From: Trichodelitschia bisporula
Taxonomy: Eukaryota; Ascomycota; Dothideomycetes; Phaeotrichales; Phaeotrichaceae
DNA length: 64,000 nt
Assembly (NCBI GenBank): GCA_010356995.1
Contig: ML996706.1
Coordinates: forward strand, 124,001 to 188,000
Reading direction: 5' to 3'
In this document: positions 9,640 through 21,121 of the stretch, in pieces
Position numbering within the stretch: the first letter of the stretch is position 1
Layout: each line of letters opens with the position of its first letter
Translations under genes and position numbers: made by a program
Notes under the pieces: generated by a model
The model's input: the letters and a program-made list of their open reading frames with translations, nothing else
What the model was told of the DNA's origin: nothing
Databases searched by the model: none

Positions 9640-11566
9640 ATGTCCCAAAGCACACCGCCACCACTTCACCAAGGTCCGACGGCCAAGGAAAAGAAATACG
9701 ACCGTCAGCTGCGGTTATGGGCCGCAAGCGGTCAAGCAGCGCTGGAAGACGCCCACGTCCTGCTCATAAACTCCGGCCCGGGCGTCGTGGGCGTCGAAAC
9801 GCTGAAGAATCTCGTCTTACCAGGTACGCCGATTTCCCGCAGCTCCGCGAGTTCTGGCCGCTGGCTGGTTGCGAGACAGCTAGCTCGGTGCGGGGTAGAC
9901 TTTGCTCACTGTTCTGCAAGGCGTCGGTCACTTTACTATCCTCGACTCGGCTGTCGTCCGCGAGGAGGACTTGGGCGTTAACTTCTTCCTGCAGGAGGAG
10001 AGTGTTGGTGCGGAGCGTGCAGCCGAGACGTGCAAGTACCTGCAGGAGCTGAATCCGGATGTTGAAGGACATAGCATCAGCGAGGTTTGTGTGGAGATGC
10101 CACTTGATGCGCCGCTGATCCGCTTAGCCTGTCGAGGAGTTCATTGCTCGTCCTGATACTCTTACGCCGTACTCGCTGATCATCGTGGTTGCGCCAGTCG
10201 TCCCGGATGTCCTTAGTAAGATTTCAGCCCACGGGACGGCGACACAGACCCCCGTCTTCTATGTCCACAACGTCGGGTTCTACATCCACTTCTCATTACA
10301 GCTTCCACCCGCCTTCACCATCGTGGACATCCACCCCGAGCCCGAGGCCCTCGTGGATCTGCGTCTGTACAAGCCATGGAAGGAGCTGCTCGTCAACGCG
10401 AAGAAGTGGACATGGCGCATGGAGAACATGTCCGACCACCAGCACGGCCATATTCCCTACGTGTTTCTGCTATTGCACTACCTTATGGAGTGGGAACGCA
10501 CCCATGACGGGAAGCCGCCGCGCACGTACAAAGAGAAGACTGAGTTCCGCGAGCTGATCCGCTCGGGTATCCGCACTTCAAACCCTGAGGGCGGGGAGGA
10601 GAACTTTGATGAAGCTATCGGCGCCGTGCTCAAGAGCTTAAATGAGCCAACGCTCAGCTCGACGGTCAAGGAGGTGTTCAACTCGCCCGAGTGCGAGGAT
10701 TTAACCGAAGACGTAAGTCCGTCCCGCCACGTCCTCTCAGTCTGACCCCCCTAGTCTCCCAACTTCTGGCTCATCGCCCACGCGGTCTCCCAATTCCACA
10801 CCAAACACCAGACCCTCCCCCTCCCCGGCGCAATCCCGGACATGAAAGCAGTTTCCGCGGACTACGCGTTCCTGCAAGGCCTATATAAGACCAAAGCCCG
10901 CGAAGAAGCCGACGAAGTTCTGCATTCCGTACGTGCACTCGAGAAGTCCCTCGAGCGGCCTAACCCCATCCTCGCTGCCGAAGTCGATGCCTTCTGTAAG
11001 CAGGCGGCACACATCCGTCTCATCCGCGGTCGCCCGATTCCGGTTATAAGTCCTAATGAGGGTGTGGCGTGGGGCGAGCGTGCGAAGGCGGCTGTGAATG
11101 CGCTGACGGATGAGTCATCACTCATACTGCTCCATATTGCGTTTCTGACCTTTGATGCGTTTTATGCGCAGCGGGCGGCGGAGGGGAAGGCGCGTGTGCC
11201 GGGTGATGGGGCTGATGTTGAAGATGATGAACGGCTATTGACCGGGCTTGCGCAGGATATCGGAACGAATCTGCTGACGCAGGCGGAACGGGAATTGGAT
11301 GAAGAGGATGCAGACAGTGTTAAGACGAGGTTAGGGAATATTTGCGCCGAACTGTGAGTTTTACCCAGGCTCCTGCTAGTGATGCGGACGGATGCTGATG
11401 AAATAGGACGAGGGCCGGTGGGGCGGAACTGCACAACATAGCTGCACTGGGGGGCGGGCTGGTTGCGCAGGAGGTTATCAAGGCGATTACTCGGCAGTAT
11501 GTCCCTATTGACAACACGTGTCTGTTTGATGGGGTGAGGAGCTTGAGTTCTGTCTTACTGTTATAA
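9640..11566 (+). CDS. ULA1: NEDD8-activating enzyme E1 regulatory subunit
   Basis: Non-catalytic half of the heterodimeric NEDD8/Rub1 E1 (human APPBP1/NAE1); with Uba3 it adenylates NEDD8 for cullin modification. Exons 9640..9823, 9921..10084, 10128..10712, 10755..11353 and 11407..11566 give 563 residues. The N-terminus has [17 protein letters not shown], the invariant opening of this family, followed by the Rossmann segment [23 protein letters not shown] and FTILDSAVV, completed across intron 1. Later parts match the family: YSLIIVVAP, a VFYVHNVGF block, [11 protein letters not shown] across intron 3, and the C-terminal [13 protein letters not shown]...[12 protein letters not shown]. The catalytic cysteine of Uba3-type proteins is absent, as expected. 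The start at 9640 has context TCACCATGTC. A downstream target of the pathway partner, DDB1 of CUL4 ligases, is encoded 13 kb away, which I regard as coincidence. Confidence 0.93.
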
Positions 11567-11686
11567 GTGGACGGATGGTGGGCCAGGACCTCGAGTAGAA
11601 CGCATACGCAAGTGCAGTGTATAAACAATCGCTATCATCCATCCTATCCAGGTCCAAGGGTATCAATACTCCGCCTCGCGCTAGAA

Positions 11687-12513
11687 CTAGTTCTTTTCCC
11701 CGTACAGGTGCTCAATATCCCCGGTCAAGCTTTTGACACTAGACCCACCCTCACAATCCTTCCACTCGCCCCCATCCCGTACACACCTAACCCGCTCATC
11801 CAACCTCACGGTGCAACTCCTTGTCGCTCCAACATCCTTGCTCCTCGTGACACTATCCCTCAGAAGCTTAATGCCAAAAGAGCCATCTTCCCTACTCGCA
11901 CAGTCATTGATCTGGTCGAAGCTCATGCCATGCTCCAGAGCACAGTTTTGTACTAGCGAGTGTGCGGGAATATCGCTATACTTGCGGCTCATGCACAGGG
12001 CGAACCCGAGGTAGATCTTTGGATCGGGATACTCGTACGCCGCACAGAGTTCGAGGATGTTTCCGAGGCACTCGGTCGGGCCGTGCATACATTCCACGCC
12101 GTCATCTGGGTCCGTCGGGCGTCCGATGTAGCTCAGCGTAAAGTTCACCTTGGAGGCAGTTTTTGACATGGCGGGTACGATGAGGTCGCGCAGGCAGTCA
12201 AGGGCGTCGGGGCATTTGGACCTATAGGGAAAGGGGAGTCAGCTTCTAGGACACGGCTTCGGAGAGAAATGGCGAGAACAGACATGATGTGGATTTCGAG
12301 CGGGACTTTTGTCTCTTCGGCTATGGCTCCGTGTCTTTCTCGAGGACCGGCGGGGACGAGCTTCTTCTCTTGTCCCGGGCTTTGTAGGTGTAGGACGGTA
12401 AGGATGATGCCGATGGTAAGCAGAACTATGAGCTTCACACTCCGGGACTGGTAGACGTTTGCGCGGGTTGGTGAGGCCGTGGCCGGCCGGGGGAGAGGGT
12501 AACTCTTCTCCAT
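11687..12513 (-). CDS. GILT-like lumenal thiol reductase family protein
   Basis: Member of the gamma-interferon-inducible lysosomal thiol reductase family, predicted to work in the secretory or vacuolar lumen. Exons 12284..12513 and 11687..12221 (minus strand), 254 residues. An N-terminal hydrophobic segment (about residues 25-45, VKLIVLLTIGIILTVLHL) acts as signal anchor. The family block CMHGPTECLGNILELC (the GILT CxHGxxECxGNxxxxC pattern) follows, and LVQNCALEHGMSF is also typical. The segment equivalent to the redox CxxC reads MSKCPDALDC, so two cysteines are five residues apart. The intron uses a weaker donor (GTCTGT at 12283); it is required to make MSKCPDALDC in frame. The frame is open to an upstream ATG at 12594, but 12513 gives a sensible short cytosolic tail. 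It shares a 484-bp divergent promoter with the PI31-like gene. Confidence 0.82.
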
Positions 12514-12997
12514 GGTTGATAAGGGATGAATGGAGATGGAGGGGAGATGAGAGCTGAAGTTGAAGTCGGGACGGTGACCACGCTCGGCAACCACGCGCCG
12601 CTTTGTTGGTCGTGCAATATCGTGGCGCTTGTGGCTTGTGCTAGCGAGGCGGGGCTGTGGCGCCCTGCGGGGTTGGGACGGCAGGCAGACGTCACCTGGA
12701 GCTGTATTCTTTGTCGTGAACTTTCCGAGACGGTGAATTGTTCAGCTTCACACCACAACCGAAAGCCTTCAAATTTGTAGCAGTTAATCTTTTGCTACTA
12801 CTCACAAGCTATCCTTCCGCTCTACTCACTCAGTCACTGTTTGTTTGCCTCCGTTCTTCGTGCGGTGTACTCGTTGTCTTATAATCGGTGTGCCGCATTG
12901 GACGACCCTTCCCCAGTCACAAGGCTACCGTTCTTCACCTTATCCCATCGATTTCTCCCCATCTTAAAAGTCTTTTTCACAATCCCAACTCACAATC
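12514..12997. promoter_or_regulatory. shared divergent promoter GILT-like / PI31-like
   Basis: 484 bp between two start codons on opposite strands. It has a CT-rich stretch just before the PI31-like start (about 12800-12990). No specific factor site could be supported. Confidence 0.55.
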
Positions 12998-14158
12998 ATG
13001 TCTCCTCAGAGTGCTGCTGGTGAGCTGGCTTCCTTCATGGCAGTCAGTCTCCCAAAGGACGCATCACCTCAGCTCAAAACACCCTACGAAGCAATTGCCC
13101 TCGCTGTGCACGCAGGCATGCTAGCATCAGGATTCCGGCTCATCGGTCTCGGTGAAGACCTCAATATCAGTAAATATTCTAGATCACAGTCCTCCAGCAT
13201 TACTGACTCCCTAGCCCAATCCGAGAACGGTGATGCCCAACCCCTTCCAGCCGAGTGGAATGCATCAACCTCGCATGCCTTCCGCTATGCTCACAGCCAG
13301 TCTTCTATGGTCTACATCGTTAAGGTCAACCGGTTAGGTGGCAAAGCTGTGGTGGATGGCCTCGCTCTCGGCGATGACAAGCGCGCTACATTTGACATCA
13401 CGGCCCTCGACTACATCTCGCCTTCCGCCCTACCCGCCACACCCGTCACACCCGAGACCACAACCGAAGCAGCCCGCGAGGCCCTCCAGCAAATATTTAT
13501 ATCACCCGCCCGTCTCGCAGACCTAAACTCGCAGCTCAATCTGAACATCATCCAGAAACTTGCCCCAGGTCTGAAAAAGGATGGCTACGAAGTCAGCCCC
13601 GAGGACTACAATGAAGCCGTGCGCCCTCAACCTTGGAGCTCCAACCCGCCCCGTCCCGACCCTCTCGCCGACCCCGCCCCAGCACGTCCCACACCCTTTG
13701 CAGACCCGCGCGTCCCGCCGCGCAATCCTTACCCGTCCGGCCTTGAGCCGCCGGGCTTCGAGGACGAGTATGAAATCCTACAAATGCCGGGGCGCGGGCA
13801 GCCTCTCCCGCGCAATCCGCTTTCAATCGGCGACGACGACTTATACCCGGCGGGCATGGGACCTAACGATCCCTTCCGGCCGACGGGTCCGCGCGGCTTT
13901 CCCGGACGGGGCGGCGGCGGCGGGATGCACCCTACGTTTGATGACCCGTTGTTCCAGGGACGGGGCAGCGGAGGGTATGGTGATTTGCAGGTGCCGCCGG
14001 GCGCGCGGTATGATCCTGTTCAGCCTGGGGATCCGCGGTCGAGCATGGGACTGGGGCGAAGAGGACCTCAGGGAGGCCCGTTTGGTGGACCTGGGTTTGG
14101 AGGTCCCGGATTCGGAGGCCAGGGCGGGAATCCGTTTGGGGGTGGAGATTTTATCTAG
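12998..14158 (+). CDS. PI31-type proteasome regulator
   Basis: Homologue of the proteasome inhibitor/assembly factor PI31 (PSMF1; yeast Fub1), which binds the 20S core particle. One uninterrupted exon of 386 residues. The N-terminal part is the globular FP-type domain, with LKTPYEAIALAVHAGMLASGFRLIGL near residues 28-55 and a second half ending KLAPGLKKDGYEVSPEDYNE. The C-terminal half is Pro/Gly-rich and disordered, with the family motif DPLADP/PFADPR, then GPNDPFRPTGPRGFPGRGGGGG and repeated GPGFGG units, as in fungal and animal PI31. The start ATG at 12998 has context CAATCATGTC. It is transcribed away from the GILT-like gene. Confidence 0.85.
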   Translation: MSPQSAAGELASFMAVSLPKDASPQLKTPYEAIALAVHAGMLASGFRLIGLGEDLNISKYSRSQSSSITDSLAQSENGDAQPLPAEWNASTSHAFRYAHSQSSMVYIVKVNRLGGKAVVDGLALGDDKRATFDITALDYISPSALPATPVTPETTTEAAREALQQIFISPARLADLNSQLNLNIIQKLAPGLKKDGYEVSPEDYNEAVRPQPWSSNPPRPDPLADPAPARPTPFADPRVPPRNPYPSGLEPPGFEDEYEILQMPGRGQPLPRNPLSIGDDDLYPAGMGPNDPFRPTGPRGFPGRGGGGGMHPTFDDPLFQGRGSGGYGDLQVPPGARYDPVQPGDPRSSMGLGRRGPQGGPFGGPGFGGPGFGGQGGNPFGGGDFI

Positions 14159-14750
14159 TGTGCGGTCGTGATGGGCGTCTTCAGGTTCGTTGGGTGGTGC
14201 CGATGGGAGACAGGAAGGCAAGGCTGTCGTTCGAGGACGTCTTGCTACCTGAAAAAAATATATCTCCTCATGCATTCAGGACATTTTCTCTCGCCATATT
14301 GTTCCATTTTGTAGATGGACGTACTGACGTTGCCCACTGCGCAATCCGGCCAAAAGATAACGGAGGATGTTCCTTTCGAAATTGTACAAGTTGTACCGAG
14401 TCATTTCAACCGGAGTGTTGACGCAGCCGCACTGAGGCTGGTGGCTGGTAGGCCGCATCGCAACGGCAAATTCCGATGGCCTAGATTCCGCCAACCTCTC
14501 CGAACTCGCGCTGAAAAACAAAGCCATTCGGCATGCTATTGGTCATACGGATGTATAGGCGCCTGCATCATGCAAAGCCATGTCAATGAACGGGACAAGA
14601 CTTGCTTGATTGTGTGCTCGATAACCCCCCCAGCCACTGCCACATCTACCCTGTCGATAACGTTCTCATGAATCGACAATTTCCATAAGTTCAAGCCGTG
14701 CCGCCGTCAAAAAGGTGCAGCACCATGAAGCGAACAACAACACCATCGCC
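14159..14750. other. intergenic upstream of unassigned membrane protein
   Basis: 592 bp with no supported gene. The plus-strand frame 14315-14671 has no recognisable features. Confidence 0.5.
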
Positions 14751-16227
14751 ATGTCGTACAACTATGATCCGCAGCTATTTCAGGACCTCGACTTCCCCGT
14801 TCCTGTTTATAGCATCTTCCGAAGAGCACCGTCTGTTGTATGGAGAGTGATTGTAGTGCTACGCCCGCCTTTGCTGATGGCTGTCTTCTCTGCCTTCCTA
14901 ATTACTCTCAGCCTCAGAATACCTATGCTCGTCTTCTTAAAGCTCATGGGCCCACGGCAACAGTATTTAGACTATCGGAAGGTGCGTGAATTCAGCATTG
15001 GGCAGATTTTGCTATTCAACAAACAGTGAACAAGCTTTGGAATATCTACTGAGCGTATATATAGCGCTTCACCTGGTCCTTCAGTCTTGATGATGTCGTT
15101 ATGCAGGACGTCAAATCAGAGAGCATAAGCGCCGCCGTCCTGTGGATGATAGTATACGGAACGTCTAGCAATATGGCATATTTCCATTTGTATTATACAT
15201 CAGCGTGGTTTCAGCACCTTCGGTTTGGCGTCCCAGAAGATCGTCACCGCTCCTTGATGATCTTCCGCAATAGCATAGAGGCCACAGAGGTTCCTTGCTC
15301 CGCCGAGATGGACGACATGGTTCTCCTCCGCCAGATATGTCTCTTCCACTACCTCCGAAAGGTCGAACGCGGTCTTCTGGAGTGCATCAGAATGAAAAGT
15401 CTAGCCTACATCGAAGTTGCGGAGGTATGGCTACATCCGTACTTGGTTCGCTTCCGCCTCGCTTAGCTGCTAACCGAACCTCGCATGTAGCTCACTCACG
15501 GTGCCGCCCTCGGCGAACACGACTACATTCTCCCCCTTGGCCGCTACCGCACTCACTCGCGCAGCATCTACCTCCTTCACAACCCCTCGAAGCTGGAAGG
15601 CAGCTTCGAAATCGTGGAGCGGCTCCGCCTCGCCGGCGTACTTACCCGCCCTGGTATGCAGACCAAGGCGCTCAACTTCGTCGAGCAGTGGGACACGCGG
15701 CTTTTGACCGTCGCCGTTGCCATCCCTGTAATCGTCAGCCTCCTGGCCGCGATTGCCTGGCCCTGGATGTCGGTTAGGCGGTATGGTGGCGATGTACAGG
15801 CTAGTGTGCAGACTGGCTTCACGATTGCCGGGTTCATTCTAACGGCCGGTTCGTACGCACTTCTTTGGATTGGGGTGTACTAATTTGGGTAGGCGCTCTG
15901 CTCATTGCTTTGGTGGCATTCATGGATTCGAATTCCAATGCCGGTGGGCTGGTTTCGCAGCGTCAGCGTTCAACTGTCCCTCTTCGGGGCCCGGAGCGAA
16001 GACAGTCTGTTGCATTTGCGTCAACGCTTGCCGCCACAAGGGGCGCGGGAGAAGCAGGCTCAATAGCGCTGGAGCCGATTCCCGAAGGACGACAACCATC
16101 AGAGCAGCCTCCGCACAACCATCAGCAGCCCGACCCGGCCGGATCTGCAGGCCAAAGAAGTTCAACACAGCAACATCAAAGTCAAAGAGAGAATGGGCAT
16201 ATTCTTGATCTGGCGCAGGCTCCATAG
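14751..16227 (+). CDS. multi-pass membrane protein, function unknown
   Basis: I do not recognise a named family. Exons 14751..14981, 15107..15424, 15491..15848 and 15893..16227 give 413 residues. Hydrophobic segments lie near residues 40-75 (two closely spaced, around VFSAFLITLSLRIPMLVFL), about 95-115, and two clear C-terminal helices (LLTVAVAIPVIVSLLAAIAW and TGFTIAGFILTAGALLIALVAF). Between them sits a soluble region of about 150 residues containing DYILPLGRYRTHSRSIYLLHNPSKLEGSF. The last 85 residues are Gln/Ser/Pro-rich and disordered. Intron 3 (15849..15892) has a perfect TACTAAT branch site, and splicing it is needed to complete the last helix; reading through would stop after WIGVY. 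ATG 14751 is the only in-frame start. Topology suggests a plasma- or endomembrane protein with a cytosolic tail; no function is proposed. Confidence 0.75.
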
Positions 16228-17638
16228 CTTCTGTAATTCGACCTGTTTGGCTTCATGTGATTCCTGCAAGCTTGAGTCCAAATAGGTGACGAGTGTAGTG
16301 AAACATAGATTCCCCTCTTTCCACATCTTCCCAAGAACATCGGCCGGAGCCATTAGTCAGCTTCGATAAATGCGGGTGTGTAAGGAGATTAGATTGTGCG
16401 AACCGTGCAGATGATAGGCATACTATGGTCTCCGGCGTATCATAGTAAATGTTTACATTAGTAAGTACCCCATAGGCAGGCAAGATAATGTTCGCTCATC
16501 ACCATGGGGCGCAGGGCCATCCCGAAAGTCATTGCTGCCCTGTCACCACGTCACGACAGACCCAGTTTGTAATTTTTTAAGCCTGGGACTGTTGAAGTTC
16601 TAGAGCCTCCTTAGATGGCGTTCACATCACGTGGCAATCTGATCTCGAAGCTCAAGCTTCAGCGAACTTCATCTTGAAGGCAATGCGTGTGCTTTGACAT
16701 TCTTGTTTACGTATTGCGAGTATTATGTCTAACGGTGAAGCGATTAGTTGTTGCAGCTTGCATTGCAGGAGAGAGAGCTTAGCGTATGCAGAGCATCATG
16801 TTGCCTTGGTGATCCCTGCTCAGTGGCTGAAAGCTGCAAGCGTCCGGTCCGTGGAGCTCCGGTCGACGACATCTGCTGCCAGTACGCGTCGTGTGCACCG
16901 ATTACTATTCCGTTCCTTTGGTTCATGGACTTGTTGCAATGTGCGACTCCAGGCACACAAGGTTACTATCACTCGAACCGTACCACATCCCTTTCTTTCC
17001 CCTGCCTTGGACCAAGGGGGAACTGCAATCGGCTTACCTGAAAGGCCCGAGGCCGAGCCTCCGCAAGCAAGGTACCGCACAGGATATCTCATCTGCCATC
17101 GCCACGCCATACGTCATTCCATGTCATTGGATGCCCCGGAAGCTGACCACGTACAAGAGATGAGTTTCCGATCCCCTTTGCTTTGTCATTTCAGGTTGGA
17201 TCACGCCCAATTAGATGCCGGTTTGCTACCATGATGCTTCGGCGGCTTATGGTGCAGCTTCCCTGCGGGGAAGATGTGGGGTGAGTGCATGTACGGATCG
17301 CCACACGCTGCAGTTATGATTCCATTCAGGGCGGCCATCTCTGACCTGCCGGTATTGATTCGTCTTTCCAGATGCACAAGTACGACGCCATGGGAGGGAT
17401 AAGGTTATGGGACATGTGGGCCTTGGACCTTGAGCGGCAGGCGTCTAGGCATATCTCGTCTGACGGATAGCCTGCCCTGGGCATGCTGATCTGCCCGTTA
17501 CAGGGTCTGGACGACGTTCAAATAGTCCTAGCTTCCCACGCTCCAACGGTTATCGACTTGATTTGGACATTGGACTCACTGAACCCACAAGTCAAAACAA
17601 TCATACTTCTCAACCCTTACTCACTTCAGTGATCTATC
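16228..17638. other. intergenic upstream of EGT1
   Basis: 1.4 kb without a supported gene. Mutually overlapping frames at 16725-17234 (+) and 16744-17110 (-) have no recognisable domain. The EGT1 promoter and leader must lie at its right end; an ACTTCAGTGATCTATC leader immediately precedes the ATG. Confidence 0.5.
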
Positions 17639-20453
17639 ATGGCTGTCGACGTGCTCCCTCTCCTTCCTAATACCAATCACTATGGCTTGCCTAGCAATCA
17701 ACCCTCGATGGTCAAAAGTATTCTCATCGACATCCGCCAGGAAGTAAGCGGGGAGTCGCTTGTCGAGGGCATAAAGGAAGGCTTGAAGCATGGCAACGTG
17801 GCGGGTGCGAAGACGTTGCCGACATTGCTGCTTTACGACGAGGCTGGTCTAAAGCTTTTCGAGGAGATCACGTACTTGGACGAGTACTACCTCACGAACG
17901 CGGAGCTCCAAGTGTTGGAAATGTATGCAGACCGCATTGCCGAGAGAATCGAGTCGGGTTCGTTGGTGTTGGAACTTGGAAGCGGGTATGTTTGTACAGC
18001 ATGGTTATGTCCCCCGCTCATCCCTGATATAGTAATCTGCGGAAAATCAGTATCCTCTTGCGGGCCCTGGAGCGAGCCAGGAAGGATGTGGAGTATTATG
18101 CTCTCGACTTGTCAGTCACTGAGCTGCAACGTACCTTGGCCGCGATCCCCCGCGCGGAGTTCAAGTACGTCAAGTGCTACGGCCTCCATGGGACGTATGA
18201 CGATGGGCTGCAGTGGCTCAAATCACCGGAGATTGCCTCGAGACGCAAGAGCGTGTTGACTATGGGGTCAAGTATTGGGAATTTCTCGAGACCGGATGCT
18301 GTCGCGTTCCTCAAGGGCTTCGCCTCTGCTCTCAGGCCTGGCGACAACATCCTAGTTGGACTGGATTCTTGTCAAGATCCGGAGAAAGTTTACCATGCGT
18401 ACAACGACAAGTACGGCGTTACCCACAGGTTCATTCTCAATGGACTGAAGCATGCCAATCGACTCTTGGGATATCAGGCCTTTGACCTAGATCTTTGGCA
18501 CGTGGTTGGCGAATATGATGTTGATGCCGGGAAGCACCATGCCTTCGTCTCCCCCACACAGGATGTAACGGTCGAAGGAGTGCTCATCGGAAAGGACGAA
18601 AGGATCCGCATTGAGGAGAGCTACAAGTACTCGTCGGAGCAGATCACTCATCTGTGGGAGAGCGCTGGACTTGCAGAAGGCGCAAAGTGGGCCAATGCCA
18701 CTGGAGACTATGGTAAGCCTCAGATCCCTACTTCATTGTTACTATCCGTACAAAAGATGCGATTCTCATACATCTCTAGCTCTTCATATGACGTATCGCC
18801 CGCCATTCTGCTTTCCGCTCCATCCGTCAGAGTATGCGACAGCACCTGCTCCTAGTCTCCATGACTGGCAAAGTCTTTGGGCGGCGTGGGACACCGTGAC
18901 CACTGGCATGATACCTAACTCGGAATTGCTCTCAAAGCCCATAAATCTCCGGAACGTATGCCTGTTCTACATTGGCCATATCCCCACTTTCCTGGCAATC
19001 CATATCGCTCGGACCACTGGAAAAAGTCATACCCAGCTAGACGCTTATCAGCGCATCTTTGAGCGTGGAATCGATCCCGATGTCGATAATCCGGAGCTGT
19101 GTCACGCGCACAGTGAGATTCCGGACAGTTGGCCGCCCTTGGGTGACATCCTAGCCTTCCAGCGCGACATTAGAACCTTTGTCGAGACTTTATATGCGTC
19201 GGAGCGGTCTCCCGAGGTGAATAAAGCTCTCTGGCTTGGGTTCGAACATGAGGCCATGCATTTGGAGACCCTGTTGTACATGTTGGTTCAGAGCGAGAAG
19301 ACTCTGCCGCCTTCTGGTGCTGTCAAGCCCGATTTTGAGGCACTTGCGAACTTCAGCAGATCGGTGGCTGTCGAAAATAGCTGGTTCACCATTCCGGAGA
19401 GAGTCGTGACGCTGGGTGCTTCTGCTGAAGATGATGTCTACGGATGGGACAACGAGTTCCCGTCCAGACAGGTGTCGGTTCATGCGTTCGAGGCAAAGGC
19501 CCGACCCATCACAAATGGGGAGTATGCCACATATCTGGGGGAAAATGGTGTACAGCGCATCCCTGCTTCCTGGACCGAAAAGCCTGCCAAAGATGGTAGC
19601 TCCGAGCTCAGTCGAAAGGAGCAAGTGCGTCGTGACTCCATGCAAACAAACAGTACCGGGTCGGCTTTTGTGGAGGGCAAGTCTGTCCGCACGGTTTTCG
19701 GGCCCGTACCTCTCAAGTACACCCTCGAATGGCCGGTCGTTGCGTCCTATGACGAGCTTACTGCCTGTGCCAGATGGATGGGAGGGCGAATTCCAACCGT
19801 TGAGGAAGTGAAGAGCATTTACGAACACGTTGCCGATAAGAAGCTGTTGGGGGTGGAAAATGCCTTAGGCAAAACGATACCAGCAGTGAATGGGTAAGCC
19901 ACCATCATGACGCACTGTCATTCACTGACTTACATCCAGACATCTCATCAATGACGGTGTTGAGGAAACTCCTCCGTCACGTACCCCTCACCCGAGCAAC
20001 ATTTCCAGCTCTTCGGCCGCATCTGCCCCATTTGCAGATCTTCGCCAGGCAAATATCGGGTTTAAGCACTGGCATCCTGTCGCCGTCGCGCATCTCGGTG
20101 GTAAACTTGCGGGGCAGGGCGAGCTAGGCGGCATCTGGGAGTGGACCAGCACTGCTCTCGAGAAGCATGAAGGCTTCGAGGCGATGCCTGAATATACTGG
20201 CTATACTGGTGAGCATCCCACAAACAAGCGAACTCCCGAGCTTACCAGCGATAGCGGATTTCTTTGACTCCAAGCACAATATCGTACTTGGTGGGTCGTG
20301 GGCAACACATCCCCGTATTGCGGGAAGGAAGAGCTTGTACGTGCCCACTTCATCTGTCATGACTTTTAAGGAACTAACTCTTGCAGTGTAAACTGGTACC
20401 AGAGGAACTACCCCTATGTCTGGGCTGGTTGCCGTCTGGTTCGCGACTTCTAA
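17639..20453 (+). CDS. EGT1: ergothioneine biosynthesis protein 1 (EgtD-EgtB fusion)
   Basis: Bifunctional enzyme that trimethylates histidine to hercynine with S-adenosylmethionine and then joins hercynine to cysteine as a sulfoxide in an iron- and oxygen-dependent step. Exons 17639..17985, 18033..18712, 18780..19893, 19940..20208, 20249..20336 and 20387..20453 give 854 residues, the usual Egt1 length. The N-terminal EgtD methyltransferase (about 30-335) shows LYDEAGLKLFEEI, LELGSGNLRK restored across intron 1, and MGSSIGNF. A DinB-type domain follows with a His in YIGHIPTFLAIH and the HxxxH of FEHEAMHLE, the iron ligands of EgtB. The FGE-sulfatase domain includes RPITNGEY, ARWMGGRIPTVEE, GGIWEWTST, GGSWATHPRIAGRKSFVNWYQRNYPYVWAG. 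All five introns are 40-67 nt. The sulfoxide lyase Egt2 is not in this window. Confidence 0.96.
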
Positions 20454-21121
20454 GTATCATGCGGGAAATAGCGAACACGGTGACGTGACTGGACCCTGCA
20501 CTGGCTCGTGGGCAGCACCTGGCATCGGAAGCTTGTTGTACCGCGCAAAGCATTTCCACTATTTAAACTGCGAAGCTGCAACTCCATGAGTATATTGTCT
20601 TTTACACATTGTTGTGGGTTCCATCTCACCACTCTTTCATTATTGTTACGGAGAGTTACTCTCTCAATGTGTCGGCCAGCTTTTACCTGCTGTCTTAGCT
20701 ACTGTCATTTTCATGAACAGAACATATTCGATCGCTATCTATTCATCGAGGCTTTCGAGGTTCGTTCTACCTCAAGACGCAGTTCCTTGGCGGTAGTATG
20801 TTACTATTGGGACCCTTACTCACTTTGAGGCCCAAAATAGGGGACCGAACTTTCTTCGAACATACAAACGCCGGCTTCCGTCAAGGTGGCTATTCACCGC
20901 CACGCCTAAATCATCCCCACAACAAAGCTATTTACACCGTCCACTGAATATCGCGCACTTCCCTTGAGCGCTCACCAAACCCTTCGATTGGGTTAACCTT
21001 CCCCTTCTGCAGGTTCCCATCTAGGCCGATTCCAAGGAACAATTCACGCCACGTTGTTAGCCGCGTAAGTCCCTGAAGGCATAGGTGATGGTGTCTTCAC
21101 TGCCGGGCAAAGCGCGAAATA
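20454..21121. other. intergenic downstream of EGT1
   Basis: 668 bp with no supported gene; short opposing frames only. Confidence 0.5.

Noticed and set aside
16725-17234. 169-codon plus-strand frame upstream of EGT1
   Set aside because: Overlapped by frames on both strands, no domain, composition like non-coding DNA.
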